Shown here piece by piece: positions 34,033 through 42,374 of a stretch of 64,000 bases of DNA (positions are counted from its first letter, which is position 1; each line of letters begins with the position of its first letter). The position numbers were made by a program, and so were the translations under genes. Source of the DNA: Lithacetigena sp037446255 [NCBI: Coprothermobacterota bacterium] (GTDB lineage Bacteria; Coprothermobacterota; HKB111). The DNA lies in contig JBBIIY010000005.1 in NCBI GenBank assembly GCA_037446255.1, forward strand, positions 1 through 64,000. The letters run 5' to 3'. The notes below the pieces were generated by a model, which saw only the letters and a list, made by a program, of their open reading frames with translations, was not told the origin of the DNA and made no database searches.

Positions 34033-34170
34033 ATGAAAAAAATAAAAATAATTTTCAAAAAAGCCCTGAAAGCGTTATCTTCGGAAAGATTTAAAGTATC
34101 CTGCCAATCTGCTTGTAAAACCTCCTGCACTATAGCCAACCAGACAAACTTTCTAAAACCTGGCAAATAA
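34033..34170 (+). CDS. scfA: SCIFF-family ranthipeptide precursor with three cysteines
   Basis: A 45-codon gene immediately upstream of a radical-SAM/SPASM maturase. The peptide has a basic N-terminal part (MKKIKIIFKKALKALSSERF) and a core FKVSCQSACKTSCTIANQTN. The SACKTSCT segment and the NQT following it are hallmarks of SCIFF (six cysteines in forty-five) peptides. Only C24, C28 and C32 remain; positions where SCIFF usually has further cysteines, before the core and after NQ, hold other residues. GGGAGA lies 7 bases before ATG. In characterised members the maturase forms Cys-to-Thr thioethers; T30, T33 and T38 are available acceptors. The product's function in Clostridia is still poorly defined. 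Confidence 0.88.
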   Translation: MKKIKIIFKKALKALSSERFKVSCQSACKTSCTIANQTNFLKPGK

Positions 34171-34172
34171 GC

Positions 34173-35567
34173 TTGGTGGAAAATTTTACCTTGAAGAAAG
34201 GAAGAGGTCAGGTTCACCTCTTCCGCTGTGCCAATGAATTCTTCGCTCTGGATGTTAATTCAGACACCCTCATAGAAATTTCAGCTGAAGTTTATGAAAT
34301 TCTAAAAAAAATAAACCAAACAGGAGAACTTTCTTTCTTTGAAATTCCTCAGGAAAACCAGGATGATTTTAATAAAATAATAACTCTTTACCAGGAAGAA
34401 GCCCTCTTTTCCTCACCCCTGGAATATTCAGCAGAATATTCTCCTCACCTGCAGGGTATGTGCCTTTTTATAGATGGAAGGTGTAACCTTGCCTGCTCTT
34501 ACTGTTTTGTCAAGAATAAAACTACCACCGAATATCTTTCAGCAATGAATTTTTATAAAGCCCGTATTGCTATTGATTTTCTTTTCCAGAACTCCCCTTA
34601 TGAGGAAATGGAAGTAGATTTTTTTGGTGGTGAACCGCTTTTAAATTTCCCTGTATTACAGAATACTGTTAACTATGGAAACAAAAGAGCCCTGGAAGAA
34701 GGAAGGAAAATCAACTTCACCCTGACCACCAATGCTATTTTGTTGACCCCACTTGTTCAGGAGTTTCTGATTGATAATCACATTGAAGCTGTGCTGTCTC
34801 TTGATGGTTCACAGGATACCAACGACCTATACCGTGTTAACCCTCAGGGTAAGGGTTCTTATAATACCGTTTCTCATAATATTAAAGAGTACATATCTAA
34901 AAACCCTCCACCTTTCTATATCCGTGGAACTTATACCAGTCAGACACTTCATTTTGCTGACTCAACCCGGTATCTTTTTAACGAAGGTTTTCCGGTAGTT
35001 TCTATGGAACCCGTAGTTGGTAAAAAACATAGTTTCACCCTGAAAGAAGATGATTTACCTGAAATATTCCAGCAATATGAATTGCTATCTCAATGGTATT
35101 TAGAAGAAAAACTTAAAGGTAAGGAAATAACTTTTTTCCACTTCCTTCTGGACCCTTTAAGGGGACCCGACCTTAAAAGAAGAATCGGGGGTTGCGGTGC
35201 TGGTCGGGAGTACATTGCTATTTCCCCCAGAGGAAATATTTATCCCTGCCACCAGTTTATTGGCGAAACTAGTTTTATATTAGGGAAGCTGAGTGAAGGC
35301 ATAAAGAACTTGGATCTAAGGGATAGATTTATATCCCTTGATTTTTCCACTAAGGATAAATGTTTACAATGTTGGGCAAGATTTTATTGTAGCGGTGGAT
35401 GCCACGCTAACCATTATTTTGCCAATGGTAGTATCTACCAACCCGATGATTTAGAATGCGCTCTTCTAAAAAAAAGATTGGAATGGGCCTTATGGATTAA
35501 AGCAAAATTGAAACTTCTGAATAAAATAAAGGGAGGTAAAAATGAAAAAAATACTGCAAAGTTCTAA
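34173..35567 (+). CDS. scfB: SCIFF maturase, radical-SAM/SPASM thioether synthase
   Basis: 464 residues. A RiPP-recognition-like N-terminal region (about 1-95; FFALDVNSDTLIEISAEVY) precedes the SAM-binding [4Fe-4S] motif CNLACSYC (C104, C108, C111 approximately) and VDFFGGEPLLNF. The SPASM region carries auxiliary-cluster cysteines: IGGCGAGREYIAISPRG, IYPCHQF, then CLQCWARFYCSGGC and a final Cys. Start is TTG 34173, two bases after the SCIFF stop; no strong SD precedes it, so coupling to the precursor is likely. The full cysteine set suggests an active enzyme despite the reduced precursor. It overlaps ridA by 26 bases. Confidence 0.93.
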   Translation: MVENFTLKKGRGQVHLFRCANEFFALDVNSDTLIEISAEVYEILKKINQTGELSFFEIPQENQDDFNKIITLYQEEALFSSPLEYSAEYSPHLQGMCLFIDGRCNLACSYCFVKNKTTTEYLSAMNFYKARIAIDFLFQNSPYEEMEVDFFGGEPLLNFPVLQNTVNYGNKRALEEGRKINFTLTTNAILLTPLVQEFLIDNHIEAVLSLDGSQDTNDLYRVNPQGKGSYNTVSHNIKEYISKNPPPFYIRGTYTSQTLHFADSTRYLFNEGFPVVSMEPVVGKKHSFTLKEDDLPEIFQQYELLSQWYLEEKLKGKEITFFHFLLDPLRGPDLKRRIGGCGAGREYIAISPRGNIYPCHQFIGETSFILGKLSEGIKNLDLRDRFISLDFSTKDKCLQCWARFYCSGGCHANHYFANGSIYQPDDLECALLKKRLEWALWIKAKLKLLNKIKGGKNEKNTAKF

Positions 35568-35931
35568 AGCTCCAAAGGCTATCGGACCTTATTCACCAGC
35601 AATTGAGGTGGAAGGATTCAAGAAAATCATTTTCCTGTCCGGTCAAATACCCCTTGACCCTGAAACCGGGGAATTAATTGGCACAAACATTAAAGAACAG
35701 GCAAGAAGGGTACTATTAAACATCGTAGCACTTCTTGGCGAAAGTAATTTATCGCTGGATAATGTTGTTAAAAACACGGTATTTTTAACGAATCTCCAGG
35801 ATTTTTCCGATTTCAACGAGGTCTATAAAGATTTTTTTAAGGAAATTTACCCTGCGCGAACAACCATAGAAGTTAAGGGGCTTCCCCGGGGAGCATTGAT
35901 AGAAATCGAGTCAATAGCGGTAGAATATTAA
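35542..35931 (+). CDS. ridA: RidA family reactive-imine deaminase
   Basis: 129 residues of the YjgF/YER057c/UK114 family: KAIGPYSPAIEV at the start, FLSGQIPLDPETGELIG, VFLTNLQDFSDFNEVY, and PARTTIEVKGLPRGALIEIE including the arginine that binds substrate carboxylate (R in PARTT) and the final glutamate. RidA hydrolyses 2-aminoacrylate and other imines released by PLP enzymes. GGGAGG precedes ATG. It overlaps the maturase end. Confidence 0.95.
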   Translation: MKKILQSSKAPKAIGPYSPAIEVEGFKKIIFLSGQIPLDPETGELIGTNIKEQARRVLLNIVALLGESNLSLDNVVKNTVFLTNLQDFSDFNEVYKDFFKEIYPARTTIEVKGLPRGALIEIESIAVEY

Positions 35932-35946
35932 AATATGAGATATCAA

Positions 35947-35960
35947 GAGGGACAGTCCCC
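35947..35960. repeat. Dispersed repeat family B copy
   Basis: GAGGGACAGTCCCC in the 96-base gap between convergent ridA and the surface-protein gene. Its near-palindromic form can make a short hairpin, but no T-tract follows. Confidence 0.5.
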
Positions 35961-36027
35961 AATTCCCTGATAGTTACTGAATCACTGAATCGGGGTTTAG
36001 AGTGACGGAAAGCAGTTTGACCTTATT

Positions 36028-37650
36028 CTAAGGTAAGCTCAGTGCTTTCTTTATAGCTGAAAGAATGACCTCTCTTGGACCACTATCCAAAGAATTATAT
36101 TTCCTTAAGAAATCCTGTGGTGTCATTCGCAATACCTCACGAGCAACTTCCAGTAATTTTTCCTGAAAAACCGACATAAAAGAAGAACTTCCTTCATATG
36201 AAAGCGCTTTCATTCCACTTATCTTTCCGGAAGTTACTTCTACCTCCATCTCCACTTCTCCCTGAGGGGAAGAAGCTCTTCCGATATAAGTGCCATCAAC
36301 TACAATTTTATAAATCAGAATGACCAGATTAACCTCTTTTATCAAAGGGTCGTCTGGTAAGGTCGCTGTATGAGTATAAAATCCTTCCTTCTCAACAAGA
36401 ACAGTTTTTACACCATCTTTTATTTTCAGGAAGAACCTTCCTTCCTCATCAGTTAAAGCCTGGGTGCTCCCTACTGAAACCCGAGCCCTAACTACTGCTT
36501 GATTATTTATATCCTTTACCCTACCGGATAGGTTAATATCTATTACAATTTTTTCCAGGAATATTTCCAGTTGTAAAACTTTTCCAGCTTCAATTTGAAT
36601 TTCTCGCGATACGGTTTGATAACCCTTCAAACTAATTGACAGGGATAAAGGACCAGGGACCAAGTTAGGAAAAACAAATCTCCCACCCAAATCTGTCTGC
36701 GCCTTCAGTGTTTTCCCTTCCACAGACACTCCGCTTAAAGGTAAACTGTTGGAACTATCCTTGACTATTCCGATTATTCCGCCACGCCCCTGCTGACCTG
36801 AAAGCAGTTTTACATTTAACATTGTGTTCTCATTAACTTTTATAGATACCACTTCCCTATACATCAGGTAGCCAGAAGCAGTAAATACAATTTCCGAGCT
36901 CTGGGCAGGGACTTCAGTTATTAAAAGGTAGCCCTCAATATCGGTAAGTCCTTTCTTTTCTCCCACCTGAACGGATACCTGGGATATAGCTCTACCTGTT
37001 TGGGCATCGGTAACTTTTACTTCCAGGTTACCGTAAGTCCCGGGTAAGGGTTTTTCTTTATTTAAGGCTACTTCAAGGTTGGTGGTTTTACCAGTAAAAG
37101 TTTCTATCCCTGATACTTTATAAGGTTGATAACCCGGATGCAACACTTCCACCGAGTGAAGCCCGGCTTTTAGAGGAATGGTAGCTAAACCATCTTCATT
37201 GGTGTACCAGACTGTTTCCCCTATGTTAATTACCGAGCCTACCAGAAGGGATTTCGTTTCCTCATCTAACACCTTGATCCGGATAAGGGCTTCTTCTTTC
37301 CCTACCTCCACCAGGGTGATAAGTAAATGTATTTTATTTCCGCCTACCCCACTAACTTCTTCCTCATAAGGATGAAATCCCTCTACCTCTGTCCTTATCT
37401 TTACCTTACCTGTTTTAAGGGGTGGAAAGGTGAATTTACCTTTATTATCAGTTAATACCTCGGTTTCCTTTTCAGGTAGAATTACCTTTGCTCCAATAAC
37501 AGGTTCCCCATTACTGTTGATTACCTGCCCGTAAAGATTAAAGGTTTGTGGCCTTCGAAAAAAACTATAGGCAGTTACCATAAGGATAATAACGAAAACT
37601 ACCGGTATTATTAATTTTAATATGGTTCCTAAAATTTTCTTTCTTTTCAT
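36028..37650 (-). CDS. Membrane-anchored repeat protein with FMN-binding-like C-terminus
   Basis: 540 residues. One N-terminal membrane anchor (LIIPVVFVIILMVTAYSFF) precedes about five carboxypeptidase-regulatory-like beta-sandwich repeats, each with pattern G.V.....PV.GA.V......T...G.F.......G....: about 37-110, 118-195, 206-280, 290-365 and 372-440. Residues 447-540 resemble an FMN-binding domain: VDGTYIGRASSPQGEVEMEV, VTSGKISGMKAL, then SLDSGPREVILSAIKKAL where the flavinylation motif normally reads DxxSGAT. Here SGPR lacks the acceptor threonine, so covalent FMN is unlikely. It is probably extracytoplasmic. No partner is known. The CvpA gene lies upstream. Confidence 0.7.
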   Translation of the reverse strand: MKRKKILGTILKLIIPVVFVIILMVTAYSFFRRPQTFNLYGQVINSNGEPVIGAKVILPEKETEVLTDNKGKFTFPPLKTGKVKIRTEVEGFHPYEEEVSGVGGNKIHLLITLVEVGKEEALIRIKVLDEETKSLLVGSVINIGETVWYTNEDGLATIPLKAGLHSVEVLHPGYQPYKVSGIETFTGKTTNLEVALNKEKPLPGTYGNLEVKVTDAQTGRAISQVSVQVGEKKGLTDIEGYLLITEVPAQSSEIVFTASGYLMYREVVSIKVNENTMLNVKLLSGQQGRGGIIGIVKDSSNSLPLSGVSVEGKTLKAQTDLGGRFVFPNLVPGPLSLSISLKGYQTVSREIQIEAGKVLQLEIFLEKIVIDINLSGRVKDINNQAVVRARVSVGSTQALTDEEGRFFLKIKDGVKTVLVEKEGFYTHTATLPDDPLIKEVNLVILIYKIVVDGTYIGRASSPQGEVEMEVEVTSGKISGMKALSYEGSSSFMSVFQEKLLEVAREVLRMTPQDFLRKYNSLDSGPREVILSAIKKALSLP

Positions 37651-37722
37651 CTCTTTTTATAATATACCACAAGATGCCTGCAGTTAAAAATATTAAAACC
37701 TATCTTATCAAGATAGCTAAAA

Positions 37723-38451
37723 TTATTTAAGCAGTGTTAATAGCTGATAATAAAGGAAAATTACCATTTTTTCTATTAACCCCTGCTCTGATAAAAACCG
37801 GATATAACCAAATATTATAGACTTTTCCAATTGGAGAGAGAGAAATCCCGGAAACATCTGATGCAATAAAGTTTCCACGAAGCCCGAAAGAAACGCTATT
37901 AACAAACCGTAAAAGAAAAGGTTCAACATCCCTCCCAGAACGAAATTGATAAAACCTACAGGTTGAAGGGATTTAAGAAGCTTGGTTACCATGGTAGTGG
38001 TGAAATTTAGTAACCAGCGGGATAAAAAGAAAAGCAAGATGAAGGAGATTATTCCCAGAAGAATAAGACCGAGGAGTTTGCCTAATACGCTCGCCAGTAT
38101 CAGGGGGTGCAGGTTGGCTGTTATATCAGATACTCCACCAATAATTATTTCCTTAACGGATTGTGAAAAAGGCATGGTATTAATGAATTCTTTTATGCCT
38201 TCTTCAGAAATTTTTATACCGAAAAGATTGGGGTTTTGTCGTAAGAAAAATCTTTCTACGGAAACAGTAATTTTGCTAAGAATTGATAATCTGCTTTCTA
38301 AAAGCCTTATGAAGGTATCGGTGTGGGCTAAAGCTACATACCAGCTTATAAAAAGAGCTAAAACTGCACTTAACTGTTTTATTAACCCTCTTTTATAACC
38401 CGAATAAAACAGGTAAATAAACCAGGCAGATATAATAAAATCAAACATCAT
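37723..38451 (-). CDS. CvpA family membrane protein
   Basis: 242 residues with four membrane segments. The N-terminal FDFIISAWFIYLFYSGYKRG followed by LIKQLSAVLALFISWYVAL is the CvpA signature (short helix, GxxRG turn, second helix). The ~100-residue linker and C-terminal helices match the longer CvpA group. CvpA is linked to colicin V production and envelope stress in E. coli; the molecular activity is unknown. It starts 3 bases after the TIGR03936 stop. Confidence 0.75.
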   Translation of the reverse strand: MMFDFIISAWFIYLFYSGYKRGLIKQLSAVLALFISWYVALAHTDTFIRLLESRLSILSKITVSVERFFLRQNPNLFGIKISEEGIKEFINTMPFSQSVKEIIIGGVSDITANLHPLILASVLGKLLGLILLGIISFILLFFLSRWLLNFTTTMVTKLLKSLQPVGFINFVLGGMLNLFFYGLLIAFLSGFVETLLHQMFPGFLSLQLEKSIIFGYIRFLSEQGLIEKMVIFLYYQLLTLLK

Positions 38452-38454
38452 ATC

Positions 38455-39177
38455 TTAACGGTGCCTCGCCAGGCTGATTCTTTCACCATCAATAATTTTA
38501 ACATTTAAAGTTTTTTCTAATTCGGATATTTTTATACTACCTTCCGTGGTGTAAAGGCTTTTGAAATAAAGCAGGGTGTATTGGTTATTTGTAAGCCAAT
38601 CAAATTCACTTGAGTCATTACAGATATTTGTTTTGAATCTCGGTAGGAGTATTTTCTCTAAAAAATTACTTACTACTGCCTTATCAATAATTTCTAAATG
38701 TAAAACAAAAGGTCTGATATTAAACAATTTTTCTTTCCTTTTCCGGTTGTCTTCTCGTAAAACCTGGTAGTAAGATTGACTTAAAAAACTGTTAATAGAT
38801 AATTCAATTCCATTCCCTTCTACTAAAATTAAATAGTTGATTTCTATGGGGAAGCTTCCCAGGGAAGGATAACTATCAGGCAAATATTTTACCTCTGAAA
38901 GGTTGTAACCGCAAGGAAGAGTGGAATTAACCATAAAAATAATCTCTTCAGGTGTAAGCTGTTTATCTAACTTAACTTCCAATAATTGAGCCCGGCTGGA
39001 AAAACCTACCGGAAGGGGAGGTCCAAAGGACATTATCGGACGGGGTGAAAAACCCTGTGAGTACACAAGCGGAATATTAGCCCTGCGTAGGGTTCTTTCC
39101 AGGGCTCTTACCTCTTCCAGATGAGACAAGAACCTGACTGACCTTTCCCTATTAAATATCAGTAAATAACGAGGCAT
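38455..39177 (-). CDS. TIGR03936/DUF2344 radical-SAM-associated protein
   Basis: 240 residues beginning YLLIFNRERSVRFLSHLEEV with RALERTLRRANIPLVYSQGFSPRPIMSFGPPLPVG, the characteristic DUF2344 block, resembling a tRNA/RNA-binding fold. In many bacteria it is fused to or placed directly after the TIGR03960 radical-SAM protein, as here with a 26-base overlap. Function is not established; the pair typically precedes rng and rplU in Clostridia, but here cvpA follows instead. Confidence 0.88.
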   Translation of the reverse strand: MPRYLLIFNRERSVRFLSHLEEVRALERTLRRANIPLVYSQGFSPRPIMSFGPPLPVGFSSRAQLLEVKLDKQLTPEEIIFMVNSTLPCGYNLSEVKYLPDSYPSLGSFPIEINYLILVEGNGIELSINSFLSQSYYQVLREDNRKRKEKLFNIRPFVLHLEIIDKAVVSNFLEKILLPRFKTNICNDSSEFDWLTNNQYTLLYFKSLYTTEGSIKISELEKTLNVKIIDGERISLARHR

Positions 39178-40936
39178 CAGACTCCTCCTCCCTGAAGGCT
39201 TTATCTCTTTCCCGCTTCAATAATTCCGGTGATAATCCACAATTAATCATCTCCCAGGGTAACGGTCCTTCTTTTTCTTCCAGGTAATACAAAGGGTTTA
39301 TCTCTTCTTCCGTAAATGCCTGTTGATAATGATTTATTTTAAGATGTTCTTCCCAACCATCAAACCGCGCCCCTTTCTGAAAAGCACTGAGTATCACCCT
39401 GTGTAATTTCCTATCACCCCGACCAAATACTCCTTCCAGGAAACTCATAAGTGGGTTATGCTCCCGCAAAGTAAAAAGAGGCTCACGAAGCTGGCTTTTT
39501 AAATATCCAATTTTTTCGTAACAATCTTTAATTAATAGTTGTTTCTCTCTTTCAAAGGGAGTATGAGGTTTGGGAACAAAGGGTGAAACGGTGATATTAA
39601 AGTGAAAAGGCCGCTTACTGGTGCGATAGGTATTAGCTGTTTTATGAAGTTCTTTTACCAAGGGCACAATAGCCTGCACATCCTCTTCTCTTTCAGTAGG
39701 AAGACCTATCATAAAATAAAGTTTTAATAAATCCATTCCCTGCTTGGCAGTTTCTTTTACAGTATCAAATATTTCTTCTTCCGGTAGGTTTTTATTAATC
39801 ACTTTTCTTAAGCGTTCGGTGGCTGCCTCTGGAGCAAAGGTCAGGTTGGTCCTTCGCCTATCGCTTATGCAGGCTAATTCAACCGAGGAAGCTCTCATGC
39901 TGAGAGATGGCAGGGATAAGGTAAGCTTATCACCATAAGTCTTTTTCATAAATAAAATTAATTCTTTCAGGTAAGGATAATCGCTGGAATTAAAGGAGGT
40001 CAAGCCTAAGGTGTCAAAGCCTGTATTTTCAATAATTCTGCAGGATTGTTCTTTCAGGAGCGGAAGACTTCTAAACCTTACCGGTCTAAAAAGGTAACCT
40101 GCCAAACAGAATCTACAACCCCTCCAGCAACCGCGGAATAGTTCCACTACTGCCCTGTCATGAATCGGAGCTTTGAAAGGAACCATCTGTCTCAGAGGAT
40201 AATAAGCGCATTCCAGGTCTTTGATGATTCTTCTATTGATAATTCTGGGAATACACGCGTATTCTTTAACAGGTTCTAATCCCAGAAAAACACCTTCCTG
40301 GTTAAATATTTCTTCATAAAGAGATGGTACATAAACACCCCCTATACTGCATAGCTCCAATAGAATGTCCTTCCGTGAAGCTTGCTTTAATTTAAGCTCG
40401 GCAATTTTATTCAGAATCTCCAGCAAGCCCTCTTCAGCTTCACCTACGAAAAACAGGTCAAAGAAGGGAGCCATAGTCTCGGCATAGGAAGCAACCGGTC
40501 CCCCACCAATTATAAGCGGGTCATTTTCGCCTCGGTCTTTTTGAAATATAGGTATTCCACCTAAATCCAGGATGTTCAACACATTGGTGAAAGTTAATTC
40601 GTACTGCAGGGAGAAGCCAATAATATCAAATTTATTTAAAGGTTTCCTGCTTTCCAGAGAAAACAGGGGAATTTTCTCCTTTCTCAATATTTCTTCCATA
40701 TCAAAATAAGGAGCATAAGACCTTTCCATAAAATAAGGGGTGGTTTCGTTGATTAAATAATAAAGTAGAAGATGGCCAGAATTACCCATCCCGATTTCGT
40801 ACAAATCGGGATAAATCATAGCCATTCTAACTGGAGCCGTCTCCCAGTTTTTTTTAATACTATTGAATTCTCCACCTGTATAGCGTGAAGGACTGGAAAC
40901 ACGGTTTAAAAAATGTTCAATGTTAACTATATCCAA
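39152..40936 (-). CDS. TIGR03960 family B12-binding-domain radical-SAM protein
   Basis: 594 residues. The N-terminal part (MAMIYPDLYEIGMGNSGHLL) resembles a B12-binding-like Rossmann domain; the radical-SAM core has CWRGCRFC near 270 and GLTSFNSSDYPYL, TFAPEAATERLRKVINKNL. The C-terminal third (VSPFVPKPHTPFE) is typical of this family. Substrate unknown; RNA modification has been proposed for relatives of this fold. Start is TTG 40936 with AGGA eight bases upstream. Overlaps TIGR03936 gene by 26 bases, so the two act together. Confidence 0.9.
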   Translation of the reverse strand: MDIVNIEHFLNRVSSPSRYTGGEFNSIKKNWETAPVRMAMIYPDLYEIGMGNSGHLLLYYLINETTPYFMERSYAPYFDMEEILRKEKIPLFSLESRKPLNKFDIIGFSLQYELTFTNVLNILDLGGIPIFQKDRGENDPLIIGGGPVASYAETMAPFFDLFFVGEAEEGLLEILNKIAELKLKQASRKDILLELCSIGGVYVPSLYEEIFNQEGVFLGLEPVKEYACIPRIINRRIIKDLECAYYPLRQMVPFKAPIHDRAVVELFRGCWRGCRFCLAGYLFRPVRFRSLPLLKEQSCRIIENTGFDTLGLTSFNSSDYPYLKELILFMKKTYGDKLTLSLPSLSMRASSVELACISDRRRTNLTFAPEAATERLRKVINKNLPEEEIFDTVKETAKQGMDLLKLYFMIGLPTEREEDVQAIVPLVKELHKTANTYRTSKRPFHFNITVSPFVPKPHTPFEREKQLLIKDCYEKIGYLKSQLREPLFTLREHNPLMSFLEGVFGRGDRKLHRVILSAFQKGARFDGWEEHLKINHYQQAFTEEEINPLYYLEEKEGPLPWEMINCGLSPELLKRERDKAFREEESDASLFTDI

Positions 40937-41151
40937 TGGTTAATCCTGTGTTGAATTTATCAGATTTTTTCATTTCAGTCAAGGAAAAGGGGGCAGGCTA
41001 CTTTTCCTCATTCCCTTCCCCTATTATCCTCCAACCAAGCGATTTACTACCTTTAAAGTTTTATACCTATCTTTCCTGTTTACTCCCTAAAACTTCCTAT
41101 AATTTCAATTATACTACTACTGCCCTTTATCCAGATGAATTTATGTCAAAG

Positions 41152-41263
41152 GAGAAAGTCCCCAAGAAGAATTCAGGAGACTGTCCCCAATCGTACCCAG
41201 GGAAAGGAAAAACATTAGTCACCACGGATACTTTGTATCCTCGCGATGACTGTGACAGTGTGT
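41152..41263. repeat. Repeat families B and A before the pyr operon
   Basis: Family B half-units GAGAAAGTCCCC (41152-41163) and GAGACTGTCCCCAA (41177-41190) flank AAGAATTC. A family A element follows, with CACCACGGATACTTTGTATC and CTCGCGATGACTGTG at about 41219-41256; GGATA/TATCC can pair. No coding content. Confidence 0.6.
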
Positions 41264-41357
41264 GATTGCCATTACTCCTTTTAAAAAGACTTGCACTAAC
41301 ATATGAAATACCGAGACGCTGAATCAGCGTCCAGAATAACAAAGAGGTAAAAAGACG

Positions 41358-41366
41358 TGTTATAAT
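41358..41366 (+). promoter_or_regulatory. Extended -10 promoter for the pyr operon
   Basis: TGTTATAAT, an extended -10 (TGn plus TATAAT at 41361-41366), without a good -35. Transcription would begin near 41373, about 58 bases before the GTG start of pyrB. In that leader CCTCC at 41398-41402 can pair with the GGAGG SD at 41420-41424, a five-pair stem that would mask it. Confidence 0.4.
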
Positions 41367-41430
41367 ATTAAAATCCCGGACTTAAGGGCTTTACCACCCC
41401 TCCAAGTCGTCAAAGCAAGGGAGGTACGAT

Positions 41431-42357
41431 GTGATAAAAAAGTTAGTCAATCCTCTGGATCTATCTATCCAGGAATATCAACATCTTTTTGAAACCGGAA
41501 AAAAAATCTACGAGTCCCCACAAAACTTCACCCAATTAGCAAATTCTAAAATTCTCGCCACTCTTTTCTACGAGCCAAGCACCCGAACCCGCATGAGTTT
41601 TGAATCCGCTATGTTCAGGCTGGGAGGAAAAGTACTGTCTATGGCAGATACCAGCGCCAGTTCTGTAGCCAAGGGAGAAAGCTTGGCTGACACCATAAAA
41701 ACCATCAGTAATTATGTAGATATAATCGTTATTCGTCATCCCAAGGACGGTTCAGCCGAAGTAGCGGTCAAGTATTCTTCGGTACCGGTAATCAATGCTG
41801 GTGATGGTGCTCATCACCACCCCACGCAAACACTTACTGACTTATTCACCCTTTATATGTACCGGGGTAAGGTAAGCAATAATTCCTTCGGTTTTTGTGG
41901 TGATTTGAAGTATGGGAGAACTGTTCACTCACTCATTACCACCTTAGCCAGGTATCCTGAGGTTAATTATTACCTGATATCCCCCGAAGAACTACAACTA
42001 CCCCAGCATATTAAAAACTCGGTATTAGAAGTTAATCCTGAAGCTATCTTTCATGAAGCTTCCCAGATGGAAGAAGTTTTACCCAATCTTGATGTTCTCT
42101 ACATGACCCGTATCCAACGGGAAAGATTCTTTAACGAAGATGACTATCTCAGGCTTAAAGACACCTTCATCCTTGATAAAAACAAGGTTAACCTGATGAA
42201 AAAAGATGCTCTAATTATGCATCCCCTTCCCAGGGTTTCTGAAATAACCTACGAGGTTGACGATGACCCCAGGGCGATTTATTTTGAACAGGCAAAACTC
42301 GGTATGTTTATCCGCATGGCTTTAATCAGCCTGATGTTAGGCTTGAATACCATCTAA
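41431..42357 (+). CDS. pyrB: Aspartate carbamoyltransferase, catalytic subunit
   Basis: 308 residues; condenses carbamoyl phosphate and aspartate in pyrimidine synthesis. Carbamoyl-phosphate-binding ATLFYEPSTRTRMSFESAM, HHHPTQTLTDLFTL, GDLKYGRTVHSL, MHPLPRVSEI and C-terminal YFEQAKLGMFIRMAL are all intact. GTG 41431 is the start, with GGGAGG six bases upstream. It heads a pyrB-I-C-F-K-D cluster and its paired regulatory chain is encoded 17 bases downstream. Confidence 0.97.
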   Translation: MIKKLVNPLDLSIQEYQHLFETGKKIYESPQNFTQLANSKILATLFYEPSTRTRMSFESAMFRLGGKVLSMADTSASSVAKGESLADTIKTISNYVDIIVIRHPKDGSAEVAVKYSSVPVINAGDGAHHHPTQTLTDLFTLYMYRGKVSNNSFGFCGDLKYGRTVHSLITTLARYPEVNYYLISPEELQLPQHIKNSVLEVNPEAIFHEASQMEEVLPNLDVLYMTRIQRERFFNEDDYLRLKDTFILDKNKVNLMKKDALIMHPLPRVSEITYEVDDDPRAIYFEQAKLGMFIRMALISLMLGLNTI

Positions 42358-42374
42358 TAAAGGGAGATACTGAT

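Larger units (their letters stand above)
40937..41430. other. Intergenic region before pyrB
   Basis: 494 bases between divergent genes. The first ~215 bases, pyrimidine-rich on the plus strand, have an open frame but no SD and no recognisable product. From 41152 it holds repeat family B units and a family A element, then the pyrB promoter and leader. These are listed separately. Confidence 0.5.

Noticed and set aside
33813-34217. Antisense frame over the SCIFF gene
   Set aside because: The SCIFF reading has an SD, family pattern and adjacent maturase; the antisense frame has none.
40936-41265. Open frame of 109 codons before pyrB
   Set aside because: No SD, pyrimidine-rich, runs into repeat families B and A; no recognisable protein.
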